Shown here: positions 33,828 to 42,012 of the stretch, piece by piece
Layout: each line of letters starts with the position of its first letter
Position numbering within the stretch: the first letter of the stretch is position 1
From: UBA4736 sp002404015
Lineage (GTDB): Bacteria > Chloroflexota > Dormibacteria > Dormibacterales > Dormibacteraceae
Assembly: GCA_036747295.1 (NCBI GenBank)
Contig: DAIOCN010000012.1
Span: forward strand, 1 to 64,000
Direction: 5' to 3'
Length of the DNA stretch: 64,000 bases
Translations under genes and position numbers: made by a program
The notes under the pieces: generated by a model
The model's input: only the letters and a program-made list of their open reading frames with translations
Told to the model about the DNA's origin: nothing
Database searches by the model: none

Positions 33828-35444
33828 TCAGCTGAAGTAGGTGTTCCCCAGGAACATCGAAGGCGAGATGCCATAGAGCTGGAAGCCCTTCACGTTGTGC
33901 TTGACGACCGCCAGGGAGTTGGCCGAATACGCCCAGGCGTGGACGGCGTCGTCCGCCAGCTGCTTCTGGACCTGTGCGTACAGCGCCTTGCGCTTGGCGG
34001 CGTCAGGCTCGGCGTCGGCCTGCTTCAGCCAGGTCGCGACCTGGGTGTTGTCGTAGTGCCAGTAGTACTTGGGGTTGCCGTAGTTGCCGATGTCCCGCTC
34101 CTCGGCGTGGTTGATCATCGTCAGGTCGTAGTCCTGCGGCCCGGTCGGTAGGAAGACCTTGGCCAGCCAGGTGGCGAAGGGCATCGGCTCGACCTTCAGC
34201 GTGATCCCGACATCCTTGAGGGCGCTGCCGAGGATGTCGCTGCCGCGCAGCGCGTAGGGGAACTCGTTGACCTGGGCGAAGCGCAGGGTCAGGTTGCTGA
34301 CGCCGGCCGCCGACAGCAGCTGCTTGGCCTTGGCCGCGTCGTGCGGGTTGACCCCCGTTTCGTCGACGTAGTAGGGCTCGCCGTCGTTGGGGACGGCGTG
34401 GCTGCCGATGGGCTTGCCGTAGCCGGAGGCGATGCCGTCGATCCAGGCCTGGCGGTCGACAACCGCGTAGATGGCCTGGCGGACCCGCTTGTCGCTGAGC
34501 GGGGCCTTGCTGTTGTTCATCGAAATCATGAACTTGCCGGTGGGCTGGGCCTGCAGGACCGTGAAGTTCTGATCGGCCTTGAAGCCGGCCAGCTGCTCGG
34601 GGCCGCCAACCTGGCCGATGGCGTCGATGTCGCCGGCCTTCAGCGCGTTGTTCATCGCGTTGGCGTCGGCGATGAAGCGGAATTCGACGTCCTTGAGCTT
34701 GGCCGGAGAGCCCCAGTAGGCGTCGTTGCGCGTCAGCTGGAGGCTGGAGCCCTGGTTCCAGGCCACGAACTTGAAGGGGCCCGTGCCCACCGGGTGGGTG
34801 GCGTTCGTGGCTTCGGTCTTGCTGGAGACGATGGCGGCGGAGCCGGCCGCCATGTGGAAGAGCCAGTTGTCGCTGTAGGCGCTGAGCACGACCTTGAAGA
34901 CGCTGTCGCTGGAGGCATCGTATGAGGAGACCGGCGCCCAGTAGTCGGTGTGGGGGTTGGGCGGCTTCGTGGTCGGGTCGGCCGCCCGCATCCAGGAGTA
35001 CTTGACGTCCTGGGCCGTGAACGGCGAACCGTCGTGCCACTTGGCGCCCTGCACCAGGTGGAAGGTGACGGTCTTGCCGTCCGCGCTCACGTCCCAGGAC
35101 CTGGCCAGCTGGGGGATGATCTTGCCGCCCTGGTCGATCCGGATCAGGCCCTCGAACACGTTGTCGCGGAGGGTGACGCTGATCGAGTTGGTGGCTGCCG
35201 CGGTGGGGTCCATCGAGGTCGGCTCCTGCACGATGCCGACGATGAACTTGCTCTTGGTGGACACGGTGTTGGTGCTGCCGGAGCTGCCGGAGCTGCACGC
35301 CGCCAGCACGGCCGACGCGAGCGGGAGGCTGAGGCCGAGGACGCCCAGGCGGCGGAGCACCTCGCGCCGGCTGAGGCGGCCGTCCAGCCACTGGCCGAGG
35401 ACGCTGCTGACCTCGCGGTCCCGGGGGATGCGGTTGCTGTCCAT
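33828..35444 (-). CDS. ABC transporter substrate-binding lipoprotein (SBP_bac_5)
   Basis: 538 residues; ATG with AGGAG 8 bases upstream. N-terminus has S-R-R-E-V-L-R-R-L then a hydrophobic stretch ending L-A-A-C, a Tat-type lipoprotein signal with the lipidated Cys near residue 50. The rest is a family 5 peptide/nickel-binding protein (W-D-V-S-A-D-G-K-T-V-T-F, W-H-D-G-S-P-F). First gene of the transporter operon. Confidence 0.93.
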   Translation of the reverse strand: MDSNRIPRDREVSSVLGQWLDGRLSRREVLRRLGVLGLSLPLASAVLAACSSGSSGSTNTVSTKSKFIVGIVQEPTSMDPTAAATNSISVTLRDNVFEGLIRIDQGGKIIPQLARSWDVSADGKTVTFHLVQGAKWHDGSPFTAQDVKYSWMRAADPTTKPPNPHTDYWAPVSSYDASSDSVFKVVLSAYSDNWLFHMAAGSAAIVSSKTEATNATHPVGTGPFKFVAWNQGSSLQLTRNDAYWGSPAKLKDVEFRFIADANAMNNALKAGDIDAIGQVGGPEQLAGFKADQNFTVLQAQPTGKFMISMNNSKAPLSDKRVRQAIYAVVDRQAWIDGIASGYGKPIGSHAVPNDGEPYYVDETGVNPHDAAKAKQLLSAAGVSNLTLRFAQVNEFPYALRGSDILGSALKDVGITLKVEPMPFATWLAKVFLPTGPQDYDLTMINHAEERDIGNYGNPKYYWHYDNTQVATWLKQADAEPDAAKRKALYAQVQKQLADDAVHAWAYSANSLAVVKHNVKGFQLYGISPSMFLGNTYFS

Positions 35445-35485
35445 CGAGTGCTCCTAAACGCTGATTGTTAGGGGGATGCTAGCGG

Positions 35486-36268
35486 CTACAAGGGGGGCGT
35501 GAAACGGCCGTCCTGGGCGAGCCAGCCGGCGTCGACGGTCAGGTAGGAGCCGGTGACGTAGCTGGCGGCGTCCGAGCAGAGGAAGACGACGGCGCCGACC
35601 ATCTCCGAGGGCTGGGCCCAGCGGCCGAGGGCGTTCTTGCGCGCGTAGGCGTCGTACCACTCGGGCTGGTCCTTGATCTGCCGGGTCAGCGGCGTCTCCA
35701 CCACGCCGGGAGCCACCGCGTTCACGCGGACGCCGCTCGCTCCGAGCTCGGAGGCCATCGTGCGCGCCACCTGGAGCGTGCCGGCCTTGGTGGCCGCGTA
35801 CACGGCCTGGCCCGGCTCCACCACCTGGGCCCGGATGCTCGAGAAGACGACGATGCTGCCCCGGCCGCGCTCCGCCATCAGGCGTCCGAAGTCGCGCATC
35901 ACGCGGAAAGTTCCGAGCAGGTTCAGCTCCATGACGCGCCGGAACTCCTCGTCCGTTACATCTATCGCCCTCTTGCGGACGTTGATGGCCGGTGTGATGA
36001 CCAGGGCGTCCGGAGCGCCGACCCGCTCGACGGCGGCGGCGCAGCTGGCGGCGTCGCGCATGTCCAGCTGGAAGGCCTCCGCCTGGCCGCCCTCCGAGGC
36101 GATGCCGGCGGCGGTGCGGCCGGCACCCTCCAGGTCCAGGTCGGCGCAGGCGACGTGGGCGCCGAAGGCGGCCAGCCCCTGGGCGCAGGCCTCGCCGATC
36201 CCGCTGGCCGCGCCCACGACCAGCGCGGTGCGGCCGCCCAGGTCGAAGAGGTTCGCGTACTCCTTCAT
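35486..36268 (-). CDS. short-chain dehydrogenase/reductase
   Basis: 260 residues from ATG 36268, matching the family start better than 36298. G-A-A-S-G-I-G-E-A cofactor loop, D-L-D acidic residue favouring NAD, S-S-I ... Y-A-A-T-K catalytic Ser-Tyr-Lys, and V-A-P-G-V-V-E-T-P. The usual N-N-A-G is I-T-P-A-I-N. Substrate unknown. Ends 42 bases before the transporter operon begins on the same strand. Confidence 0.9.
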   Translation of the reverse strand: MKEYANLFDLGGRTALVVGAASGIGEACAQGLAAFGAHVACADLDLEGAGRTAAGIASEGGQAEAFQLDMRDAASCAAAVERVGAPDALVITPAINVRKRAIDVTDEEFRRVMELNLLGTFRVMRDFGRLMAERGRGSIVVFSSIRAQVVEPGQAVYAATKAGTLQVARTMASELGASGVRVNAVAPGVVETPLTRQIKDQPEWYDAYARKNALGRWAQPSEMVGAVVFLCSDAASYVTGSYLTVDAGWLAQDGRFTPPL

Positions 36269-36301
36269 GTCCCAAGGGTAGGCCCCGGAACTGGACAATC
36301 G

Positions 36302-36320
36302 AGGCTACTTGAAGTAGCCT
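36302..36320. promoter_or_regulatory. 19-base palindrome between SDR and pilin genes
   Basis: AGGCTACTT-G-AAGTAGCCT, 9-bp perfect arms around one base, in the 61-base divergent gap and ending 9 bases before the pilin ATG. Could be an operator; TAGCCT at its right end may act as -10 for a leaderless pilin message. Confidence 0.5.
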
Positions 36321-36329
36321 CCCTGCCCC

Positions 36330-36491
36330 ATGGAAGTGCTCGGAGAGAGAAAGCGGCAATTGGGCCAGGGATTCGTCGAGTACGCGCTGATCCTGACCCT
36401 GGTATCCGTGGTCGTCGTTATGGTCCTCGTCACCCTGGGCCAGCAGGTCCAGAACCTGATGTCGAACGTGATGTCGGCTCTGGGCACCTAG
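36330..36491 (+). CDS. Flp/Fap-type (type IVb) pilin
   Basis: 53 residues. After a short basic leader comes G-Q-G-F-V-E-Y-A-L-I-L, the Flp pilin processing site and conserved Glu5-Tyr pair, followed by a single long hydrophobic helix and a short polar tail. The prepilin peptidase would cut after the Gly preceding Phe-Val-Glu-Tyr. No tad/cpa secretion genes are nearby. The stop TAG lies in CTAG at the start of the inverted repeat 36488-36569. Confidence 0.85.
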   Translation: MEVLGERKRQLGQGFVEYALILTLVSVVVVMVLVTLGQQVQNLMSNVMSALGT

Positions 36492-36569
36492 CAGGCCGTT
36501 GAAAAAGGAATCGACGGTGCTTCGGCGCCCATGCGAATCACTCGCCGACCTTTTCCAACACCCTGCTAG
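36488..36569. repeat. 82-bp IS-end-like inverted repeat
   Basis: Flanked by CTAG at both ends. Arms CAGGCCGTTGAAAAAGG (left) and CAGGGTGTTGGAAAAGG (right, complement) agree at 14 of 17 positions, and pairing extends inward through TCGACGGTG/CACTCGCCGA. Ends with GTTGAAAAAG-like sequence and a 4-base palindromic target duplication are seen in IS1182-type elements and derived miniature elements. Confidence 0.55.
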
Positions 36570-36582
36570 GGTTCGGCCGGAA
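36566..36582. repeat. copy of the 13998 repeat arm
   Basis: CTAG followed by GGTTCGGCCGGAA, matching the left arm of the 13998-14178 element with one base missing. It directly abuts the IS-end-like repeat. Confidence 0.5.
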
Positions 36583-36619
36583 GCTGGAAGAAATCGGGCG
36601 GCCCGCGCATTAGTAAGGT

Positions 36620-37582
36620 TTGGTGGTGGTGAGCCGCCTGATAGACCGCTTCGCCGTCGTGCTGGTCGCCGTCGCCGCGATGCTCTGGGGCACCGACGCC
36701 ATCTTCCGAGCGCCGCTGCTGTCGCATCTCTCCGGCGACCGCCTCCTGGCCTCGACCCAGCTGGTCTTCATGGAGCACCTCGTCCTGGTGATCGCCTGCC
36801 TGCCGCTGCTCTGGCGGGCCCGGCGCGAGCTGCGCCGGCTGACGGCGGCCCAGTGGAGGGCAATCGCGGCGATCGGGGTCGGCGCGTCGGCGCTGGCGAC
36901 GGTCCTATTCACCGTCTCCTTCGGCTACGGGCACTTCATCGAGACGCTCCTGCTGCAGAAGACCCAGCCCCTGTTCGCGATCCTGCTCGCCAACCTCTGG
37001 CTGCGGGAGCGGATCTCACCCCAGGCCTGGGTGTGGGTGCCGATCGCCCTGGTCGGCGCCTACATGATCGTGATCCCCGACCCCCTCCACCCCGAGCAGG
37101 CCTGGGCCGACTTCCACGTCGTCGCCGGCCTGTTCGCGCTGGCTGCCGCTGCGCTCTGGGGCAGCGCGACGGTTTTCGGCCGCTACGCGCTGGCGAACGT
37201 GCGCTTCACGACGCTCACCGCCCTTCGCTTCACGTTCGGGCTGCCGGCGCTGGCGGTGGTGCTGCTGCTGCTCGGCGGGTTCGCCGGCTTCGGCGCCTAC
37301 CGCTTGAGCGACCTCCCGCTGTACCTGGGCCTGGCGCTTCTACCCGGCGGCCTGGGGCTGCTGCTCTACTACCGCGGACTGGCCAGCACCCCGGCCAGCC
37401 TGGCCACCCTGGCCGAGCTGGCTTTCCCGATCACCGGGATTCTGGTGAACCTCTACCTGGTCACGCCCCGCCAGTCGATCACGAGCTGGGAGGTCACGGG
37501 CATAGTCGTGCTCTGGCTGGCGCTGGCCGGGCTCGACTTCGCCAACATCCGCCAGCCCGCCCGACTGCCTGCCGCGGCTTAG
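36620..37582 (+). CDS. EamA/DMT family transporter
   Basis: Up to 320 residues, ten hydrophobic helices in two EamA halves, with W-G-T-D-A/S near the first helix and W-G-S-A-T starting the second half. Exports amino acids or other metabolites in the family. Start uncertain: TTG followed by three GTG codons (36620-36631), with AAGG at 36615. Confidence 0.85.
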   Translation: MVVVSRLIDRFAVVLVAVAAMLWGTDAIFRAPLLSHLSGDRLLASTQLVFMEHLVLVIACLPLLWRARRELRRLTAAQWRAIAAIGVGASALATVLFTVSFGYGHFIETLLLQKTQPLFAILLANLWLRERISPQAWVWVPIALVGAYMIVIPDPLHPEQAWADFHVVAGLFALAAAALWGSATVFGRYALANVRFTTLTALRFTFGLPALAVVLLLLGGFAGFGAYRLSDLPLYLGLALLPGGLGLLLYYRGLASTPASLATLAELAFPITGILVNLYLVTPRQSITSWEVTGIVVLWLALAGLDFANIRQPARLPAAA

Positions 37583-37586
37583 AGTC

Positions 37587-37880
37587 CTACTCGCCGCCGT
37601 GGACCAGGACCGGTCCCTGGCGCATCTGGACGAACTCAACGTCGAGGTCGCTGAGCCGCTCGCCGACCCACTCTGCGCTGGCCTCGGCGCCCCCTTGCGC
37701 ATGCGCCTCGTCGATGAAAGCGGCCAGTGACACGAGCTGCTCGTGACCAGTCCGAACGACCTGGTAGCTGAGGAACCCCGGGAGCACGCGGATGCGGTCC
37801 AGCCAGTCGTCGTCCACCCGGCGGGCCACCTCTTCCACCTGGCCGGCCGGAACTCGGTACTCGCGAATGGTCAAATACAT
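37587..37880 (-). CDS. small ABM-like dimeric alpha/beta-barrel protein
   Basis: 97 residues. T-I-R-E-Y-R-V-P-A-G-Q strand, an R-V-L-P-G-F-L-S-Y turn and L-V-S-L-A-A-F strand are the layout of antibiotic-biosynthesis-monooxygenase-like domains. Catalytic role uncertain. Confidence 0.65.
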   Translation of the reverse strand: MYLTIREYRVPAGQVEEVARRVDDDWLDRIRVLPGFLSYQVVRTGHEQLVSLAAFIDEAHAQGGAEASAEWVGERLSDLDVEFVQMRQGPVLVHGGE

Positions 37881-38046
37881 GCCTCAAGGGTAGGGCGCCC
37901 GGAGGTGCCGGCACGGCAGTCAGTTCCGGCTCTCGATCGCCGTCGAGGCGGTGCTTCAAACCCAGGCCTGGCGGCGTCGCAACGGAACGAACGCAATGCG
38001 TGTTCTTTGCGTGCGAACTGCGAATACACCAGTAGGAGGGTTGGGC

Positions 38047-38214
38047 GTGTTCTGGGATCCGGACATCACTTACCGGCTGGCGCGCCAGCGCCAGCTAGAC
38101 CTGCAGGCGGCGGCGGACCGGCGCCGGCGCGCGGCGGCCGCCCCCGAGCCCGCGGACCCGGAGCCGCGGGCGGAGATGCTGGACCTCAGAGATTGGGAGC
38201 CCGTGATGTTTTGA
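38047..38214 (+). CDS. small charged protein, 55 residues
   Basis: GTG with AGGAGG 7 bases upstream. Begins F-W-D-P-D-I-T-Y and continues as an Arg/Ala-rich helix, ending D-W-E-P-V-M-F. No family recognised; the ribosome-binding site is the main support. Confidence 0.55.
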   Translation: MFWDPDITYRLARQRQLDLQAAADRRRRAAAAPEPADPEPRAEMLDLRDWEPVMF

Positions 38215-38242
38215 CGGCCCGGCGAGGCATGATTGCCAGGCC

Positions 38243-38650
38243 ATGACTGACGATCGATCCCCGCGATCTGTTCCGCTCGCAGGTCGCACCCTCGAGGCGC
38301 CCGGCTCGGGCTTTGTCATCGCGGAGTGGAAGGACGCCGGAGCGCCACCCGGCCCGCCCCGCTACATCGCCCCCCTCCACATGCACCACAGCGACGACGA
38401 GGCCTGGTACGTGCTGGAAGGCCGGCTGCGCTTCAAGCTGGGCGATGCCGAGGTGGAAGCGGGGCCGGGCGAAGCGGTGTTTGCGCCTCCGGGGATCGCG
38501 CACACGTTCTGGAACCCGGACCCCGGACTGACGCGATACCTGGTGGTGATGACGCCCGACATCGCCCGGCTCATCGCCGAGCTGCACGCGCCCGACAGCC
38601 CCGGTCCCGCCGAAGTCTTCCGCAGGCACAACTCGGAACTGCTCCGCTAG
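38243..38650 (+). CDS. cupin-domain protein
   Basis: 135 residues. Cupin motif 1 with P-L-H-M-H-H ... E and G-R-L motif, motif 2 with A-P-P-G-I-A-H-T-F, giving three His and one Glu for a metal. Single-domain cupin; enzyme or binding protein cannot be told. Confidence 0.88.
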   Translation: MTDDRSPRSVPLAGRTLEAPGSGFVIAEWKDAGAPPGPPRYIAPLHMHHSDDEAWYVLEGRLRFKLGDAEVEAGPGEAVFAPPGIAHTFWNPDPGLTRYLVVMTPDIARLIAELHAPDSPGPAEVFRRHNSELLR

Positions 38651-38673
38651 CGGCGCACCCGGCGGTGGGCTCG

Positions 38674-38739
38674 CTACCCCACGGTCACATCGTAGAAGAG
38701 CGTGTAGGTCGGGTCGCCCCACGTGCCTGGCGACCGAAT
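38674..38739 (-). pseudogene. possible decayed coding fragment
   Basis: In the gap after the cupin gene a 21-codon minus-strand frame ends with a plausible beta-rich tail (W-G-D-P-T-Y-T-L-F-Y-D-V) and TAG, but has an in-frame TGA just upstream and no start. May be the last part of a lost gene. Confidence 0.15.
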
Positions 38740-38825
38740 TCAACCGCTCAAGCTCGTGTTCACCTTCCGTATCGGCCGCGCCGGGCGCCCGCTAGCGTGA
38801 CTCCATCAACTCCAGGAGGCAAGAG

Positions 38826-39173
38826 ATGGTCACCTGCGTCCGCTCCGAAACCACGGTCTTCACATCGCTCGCGAACATCCAGCTGTGGCTGACCCAGAAC
38901 CAGGGCGCCGAAGTCGAGCTTTCCGGCCTGCGCCTGCAGGTCGGACTGCCGATCACCGCCCCCCGGGCCGTGATCTGCACCATCTGGCTGCTGGAGAAGG
39001 GCGGCGGTTCCGTGCCGCTGGTGGCGGCCCGGCTGCGGGGGCTCATCAACCCGCGCGACGGTTCGGTGTGGCTGGCCTTCGAAGGCATCGCCGAGGTGTC
39101 GGGGGTGGCGCGTCACCTGCTGGACGTGATCGCTCTGGACTGCGATCGCGCGGGCGAGCTCATTACGGCCTGA
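38826..39173 (+). CDS. hypothetical 115-residue protein
   Basis: ATG with AGGAGG 7 bases upstream. Mixed alpha/beta soluble protein with two short Cys-containing strands. No family recognised. Confidence 0.6.
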   Translation: MVTCVRSETTVFTSLANIQLWLTQNQGAEVELSGLRLQVGLPITAPRAVICTIWLLEKGGGSVPLVAARLRGLINPRDGSVWLAFEGIAEVSGVARHLLDVIALDCDRAGELITA

Positions 39174-39206
39174 TTGGGACCGATCGGGGCGCGGTTCCGA
39201 ATCTGA

Positions 39207-39401
39207 TCAGCCGAGCCGATCGACCTGCCCGGCCAGCTTGAGGACGTGCTCTTCGCTGCGACCGCGAAGGGTCGCGTCCCTGCCCAGCGCAATGGAAGCG
39301 CCGGGCTCGCGCGCACATGTGAAGCTGCAGTACAGCCAACCACCTCGAAAGATGGGTCCGCCGGCTATTTCACGAGCACAGGATGCACAAAAAGCGATCA
39401 T
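39207..39401 (-). CDS. possible small zinc-ribbon protein
   Basis: 64 residues. F-C-A-S-C near the start and Y-C-S-F-T-C about 18 residues later form a plausible treble-clef/ribbon metal site, with G-G-W-L between. No Shine-Dalgarno site. It occupies much of the 396-base gap between 39174 and 39569, in which I see nothing else. Confidence 0.45.
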   Translation of the reverse strand: MIAFCASCAREIAGGPIFRGGWLYCSFTCAREPGASIALGRDATLRGRSEEHVLKLAGQVDRLG

Positions 39402-39569
39402 GCGACGATCGTGCGCCGCGCCGATATCAGAGTCATCGTGAGCGGCACACGAAGCGGTCGACCTCTATGCGGGCGGCTCTGACGATCAGCGGGGCTTGAG
39501 GCGGTCGCGGCAGCCCGCTGGTCCGTTGCGCCAAAGCCGGCGTCCGGAGGAATACGATTCGACCGCTCC

Positions 39570-39902
39570 GTGCCGAATCGCCTAACCCGGGTCCCCGAAG
39601 GTCCCGTGCCTGACCTGCCCGCAGGCGCACGGCTGGCACTGCAGGCCGCCGACCTGTTCATGGTGCTGATGGTCTCGCGGCCCCCCACCGGGTCGCTGCG
39701 CAGCACCTGGGTGACGCCGGCCACCCTCCAGCTCACGATCGCGGTGGCCCTGGTCGGCCTGCCGTTGAGCGCCTGGTTGGCCCTCTCCCGGGCGGTCGGT
39801 GGCGCCGTGATCTCGGTGCTGCTCGGGATCGTTGTGATCCTCCTGGCGGCCGGCGCGCTTTCGGTGGCGGTCGTGGGGATCGCCCAGCGACTCAGCCGCT
39901 GA
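39570..39902 (+). CDS. small membrane protein
   Basis: 110 residues, GTG start, one amphipathic and two strong hydrophobic helices. No family recognised. Ends 22 bases before the hydrolase gene. Confidence 0.5.
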   Translation: MPNRLTRVPEGPVPDLPAGARLALQAADLFMVLMVSRPPTGSLRSTWVTPATLQLTIAVALVGLPLSAWLALSRAVGGAVISVLLGIVVILLAAGALSVAVVGIAQRLSR

Positions 39903-39924
39903 GTTCGGGCTATTCTGGTCGCCC

Positions 39925-40713
39925 ATGCCGCACGCCGACACCAACGGCCAGCGCATCTGGTTCCGCGACAGCGGGGGGAGCGGCCTGCCACTGGTTCTGG
40001 CCCACGGCTGGCTGATGGACGCGGACATGTTCGCACCCCAGGAGGCGGCGCTGGGATCACGCTTTCGCGTCATCACGTGGGACGGGCGCGGCCACGGCCG
40101 CACCGAGTCGACCGCGGATCCGTTCACCTACTGGGACTCGGCCGACGACCTTCGCGGCCTGCTCGACCACCTGGGCATCGAGCGCGCCGTGGTGGGCGGC
40201 ATGAGCCAGGGCGGGTTCGTGGCTCTCCGCTTCGCGCTTCGCTACCCCGAGCGCACGGCGGGGCTGGTTCTGATCGACACCCGCTCGGGGCCCGAGGACG
40301 CTGAGAAGGTGGCCGAGTACGACATCATGCACGACGTCTGGGTCACGGACGGGCCCAGCGACCAGCTGGCGGAGATGGTGGCCGCGATCATCATCGGCGG
40401 GGACGGGAGTCAGTCGGCGGAGTGGATCGCGAAGTGGAAGGCGCGCCCCAAGGAGTCGGTCACGCAGATCTACCGCACGCTGATGGATCGCGACGACGTC
40501 ACGTCACGCCTGACCGAGATCACGGCGCCCGCCCTTGTCATCCACGGCGACGCCGACGCCGCCATCCACCTGAGCAACGCGGAGGCGCTCTGCAGGATGC
40601 TGCAGGGCTGTTCCAAGGTGGTCGTCATCGGGGGTGCGGGCCACTCCAGCAACCTCACCCATCCGGACCCGGCCAACCACGCGATCGAGGAGTTCCTGGC
40701 CAGGCTGGCCTGA
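39925..40713 (+). CDS. alpha/beta hydrolase
   Basis: 262 residues. Oxyanion H-G-W, nucleophile elbow G-M-S-Q-G-G, acid in G-D-A-D and His in G-A-G-H-S. Resembles the 3-oxoadipate enol-lactonase/haloperoxidase group, which would suit the pca genes near 57-61 kb, but these are distant and the assignment is general. TATTCT 11 bases before ATG suggests a leaderless message. Confidence 0.88.
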   Translation: MPHADTNGQRIWFRDSGGSGLPLVLAHGWLMDADMFAPQEAALGSRFRVITWDGRGHGRTESTADPFTYWDSADDLRGLLDHLGIERAVVGGMSQGGFVALRFALRYPERTAGLVLIDTRSGPEDAEKVAEYDIMHDVWVTDGPSDQLAEMVAAIIIGGDGSQSAEWIAKWKARPKESVTQIYRTLMDRDDVTSRLTEITAPALVIHGDADAAIHLSNAEALCRMLQGCSKVVVIGGAGHSSNLTHPDPANHAIEEFLARLA

Positions 40714-40727
40714 CGTATGCGGCCGGT

Positions 40728-42008
40728 CTAGTCCGGCCGCCTGGCGGGCCGCCTCGATGCTGTGGGCGGCTTGCGACGCGCCCGGGGGATGGCCGGGACC
40801 ACTAGGTCTGAACCGATCGGGGGGTGGTCCTCCTCGGCGGTCACCGCGATCTGGTCGGCCAGGCTCGGCAGGTCCGCGATCCCGACCGGGCCCGGCGTGT
40901 CAGCCACCGCCATCCCGTCGAGACCCTGTGACGAGGCGTACAGCGCTCCCAGGAAGATGTTCCCGATGACGGTGACGGGGATCGCCAGCAGGGCGCCCAG
41001 GATGCCTCCCAGCTCGGCTCCGACCAGGAGGGCGCCCATCGCTGCCAGCGGATGGATCCGCGTCACCTTGCCGCTGATTCGGGGGCCGAGTATGTAGGCC
41101 TCGATCGCGTGGCCGAGCAGGCTGACGGCCGTGGCCTCGATCGCCAGCTGCAGGCTCTGGGTGAGGGCCACGACGATGGCGAGCGCAAAGCCGATCGGCG
41201 CCCCGATCATGGGCAGCATCTCGAGGAAGAAGACAGCCACCCCCAGGGCGGCCGCGTAGTGCACCCCCAGCAGGGCGAGAGTGACACCGGTGTATAGGCC
41301 CATAAGGAGGGACATCAGGAGCTGGGCCCGCACGTAGGAGGCGACCGCGGCGCCGACGGCCAGCATCGTGAAGTCGAAGACGCGCTCCTGGGCCGGGAAG
41401 AGCTTGCGCCCGGTCGCCACCAGGAGGCGGCCCTGGACCGTCAGGTAGATCGAGACCACGATCACGAGCAGCAGGTTCACGACCGGGGTCGCCAGGCCGC
41501 CGATCTTGGTGAGGCTGGCGGCGGAGAGTTCGCCGCCGATCGCCGTCCCGCCGCGCGGGATCCGGTAGTTCAGGTTGACGCCCAGCCCGCGTAGGCTGCC
41601 CTGCATCTTGTCGAGGAACCGCTGGGCCTGGTCCTCGATGGCGGGCACCTGGCTCCCGAACTTGGTGGCGTCGACCAGCACGGTGGGGGCGAGCAGGACC
41701 GCGGCCAACCCGAGCACGACCACCGCGGCGCTGTACAGGACCAGGACCGCCATGCCCCGGCGCCCCCGAAACAGCGGCAGGGCCTCGATCCAGTCCACCA
41801 CGGGCGTCAGCAGCATGGCGACCACCGCCGCGAACATGAAGATCAGGGCGATGTTGGTCAGCTGGAGCACGAGGGTCGAGGCTTGCCGATACAGCTCGAC
41901 AACGGCCAGCACGATCAGCAGGTAGACCAGGATCTTGAGGGGCCGCGCGAGCCTGGCGAGCTCGCCCAGAAGCCGTTCCGGCGGGGCGGCCGAGGCTGAT
42001 GGCGCCAT
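40728..42008 (-). CDS. AI-2E family transporter
   Basis: 426 residues from ATG 42008. About eight helices; central soluble-looking segment and the G-x-x-x-G-P-I/I-P-V-x-x-I-x-x-N pattern at the C-terminal bundle are typical of the AI-2E (UPF0118/TqsA) family. A charged 60-residue C-terminal tail is extra. Substrate unknown. Confidence 0.88.
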   Translation of the reverse strand: MAPSASAAPPERLLGELARLARPLKILVYLLIVLAVVELYRQASTLVLQLTNIALIFMFAAVVAMLLTPVVDWIEALPLFRGRRGMAVLVLYSAAVVVLGLAAVLLAPTVLVDATKFGSQVPAIEDQAQRFLDKMQGSLRGLGVNLNYRIPRGGTAIGGELSAASLTKIGGLATPVVNLLLVIVVSIYLTVQGRLLVATGRKLFPAQERVFDFTMLAVGAAVASYVRAQLLMSLLMGLYTGVTLALLGVHYAAALGVAVFFLEMLPMIGAPIGFALAIVVALTQSLQLAIEATAVSLLGHAIEAYILGPRISGKVTRIHPLAAMGALLVGAELGGILGALLAIPVTVIGNIFLGALYASSQGLDGMAVADTPGPVGIADLPSLADQIAVTAEEDHPPIGSDLVVPAIPRARRKPPTASRRPARRPD

Positions 42009-42012
42009 CAGA

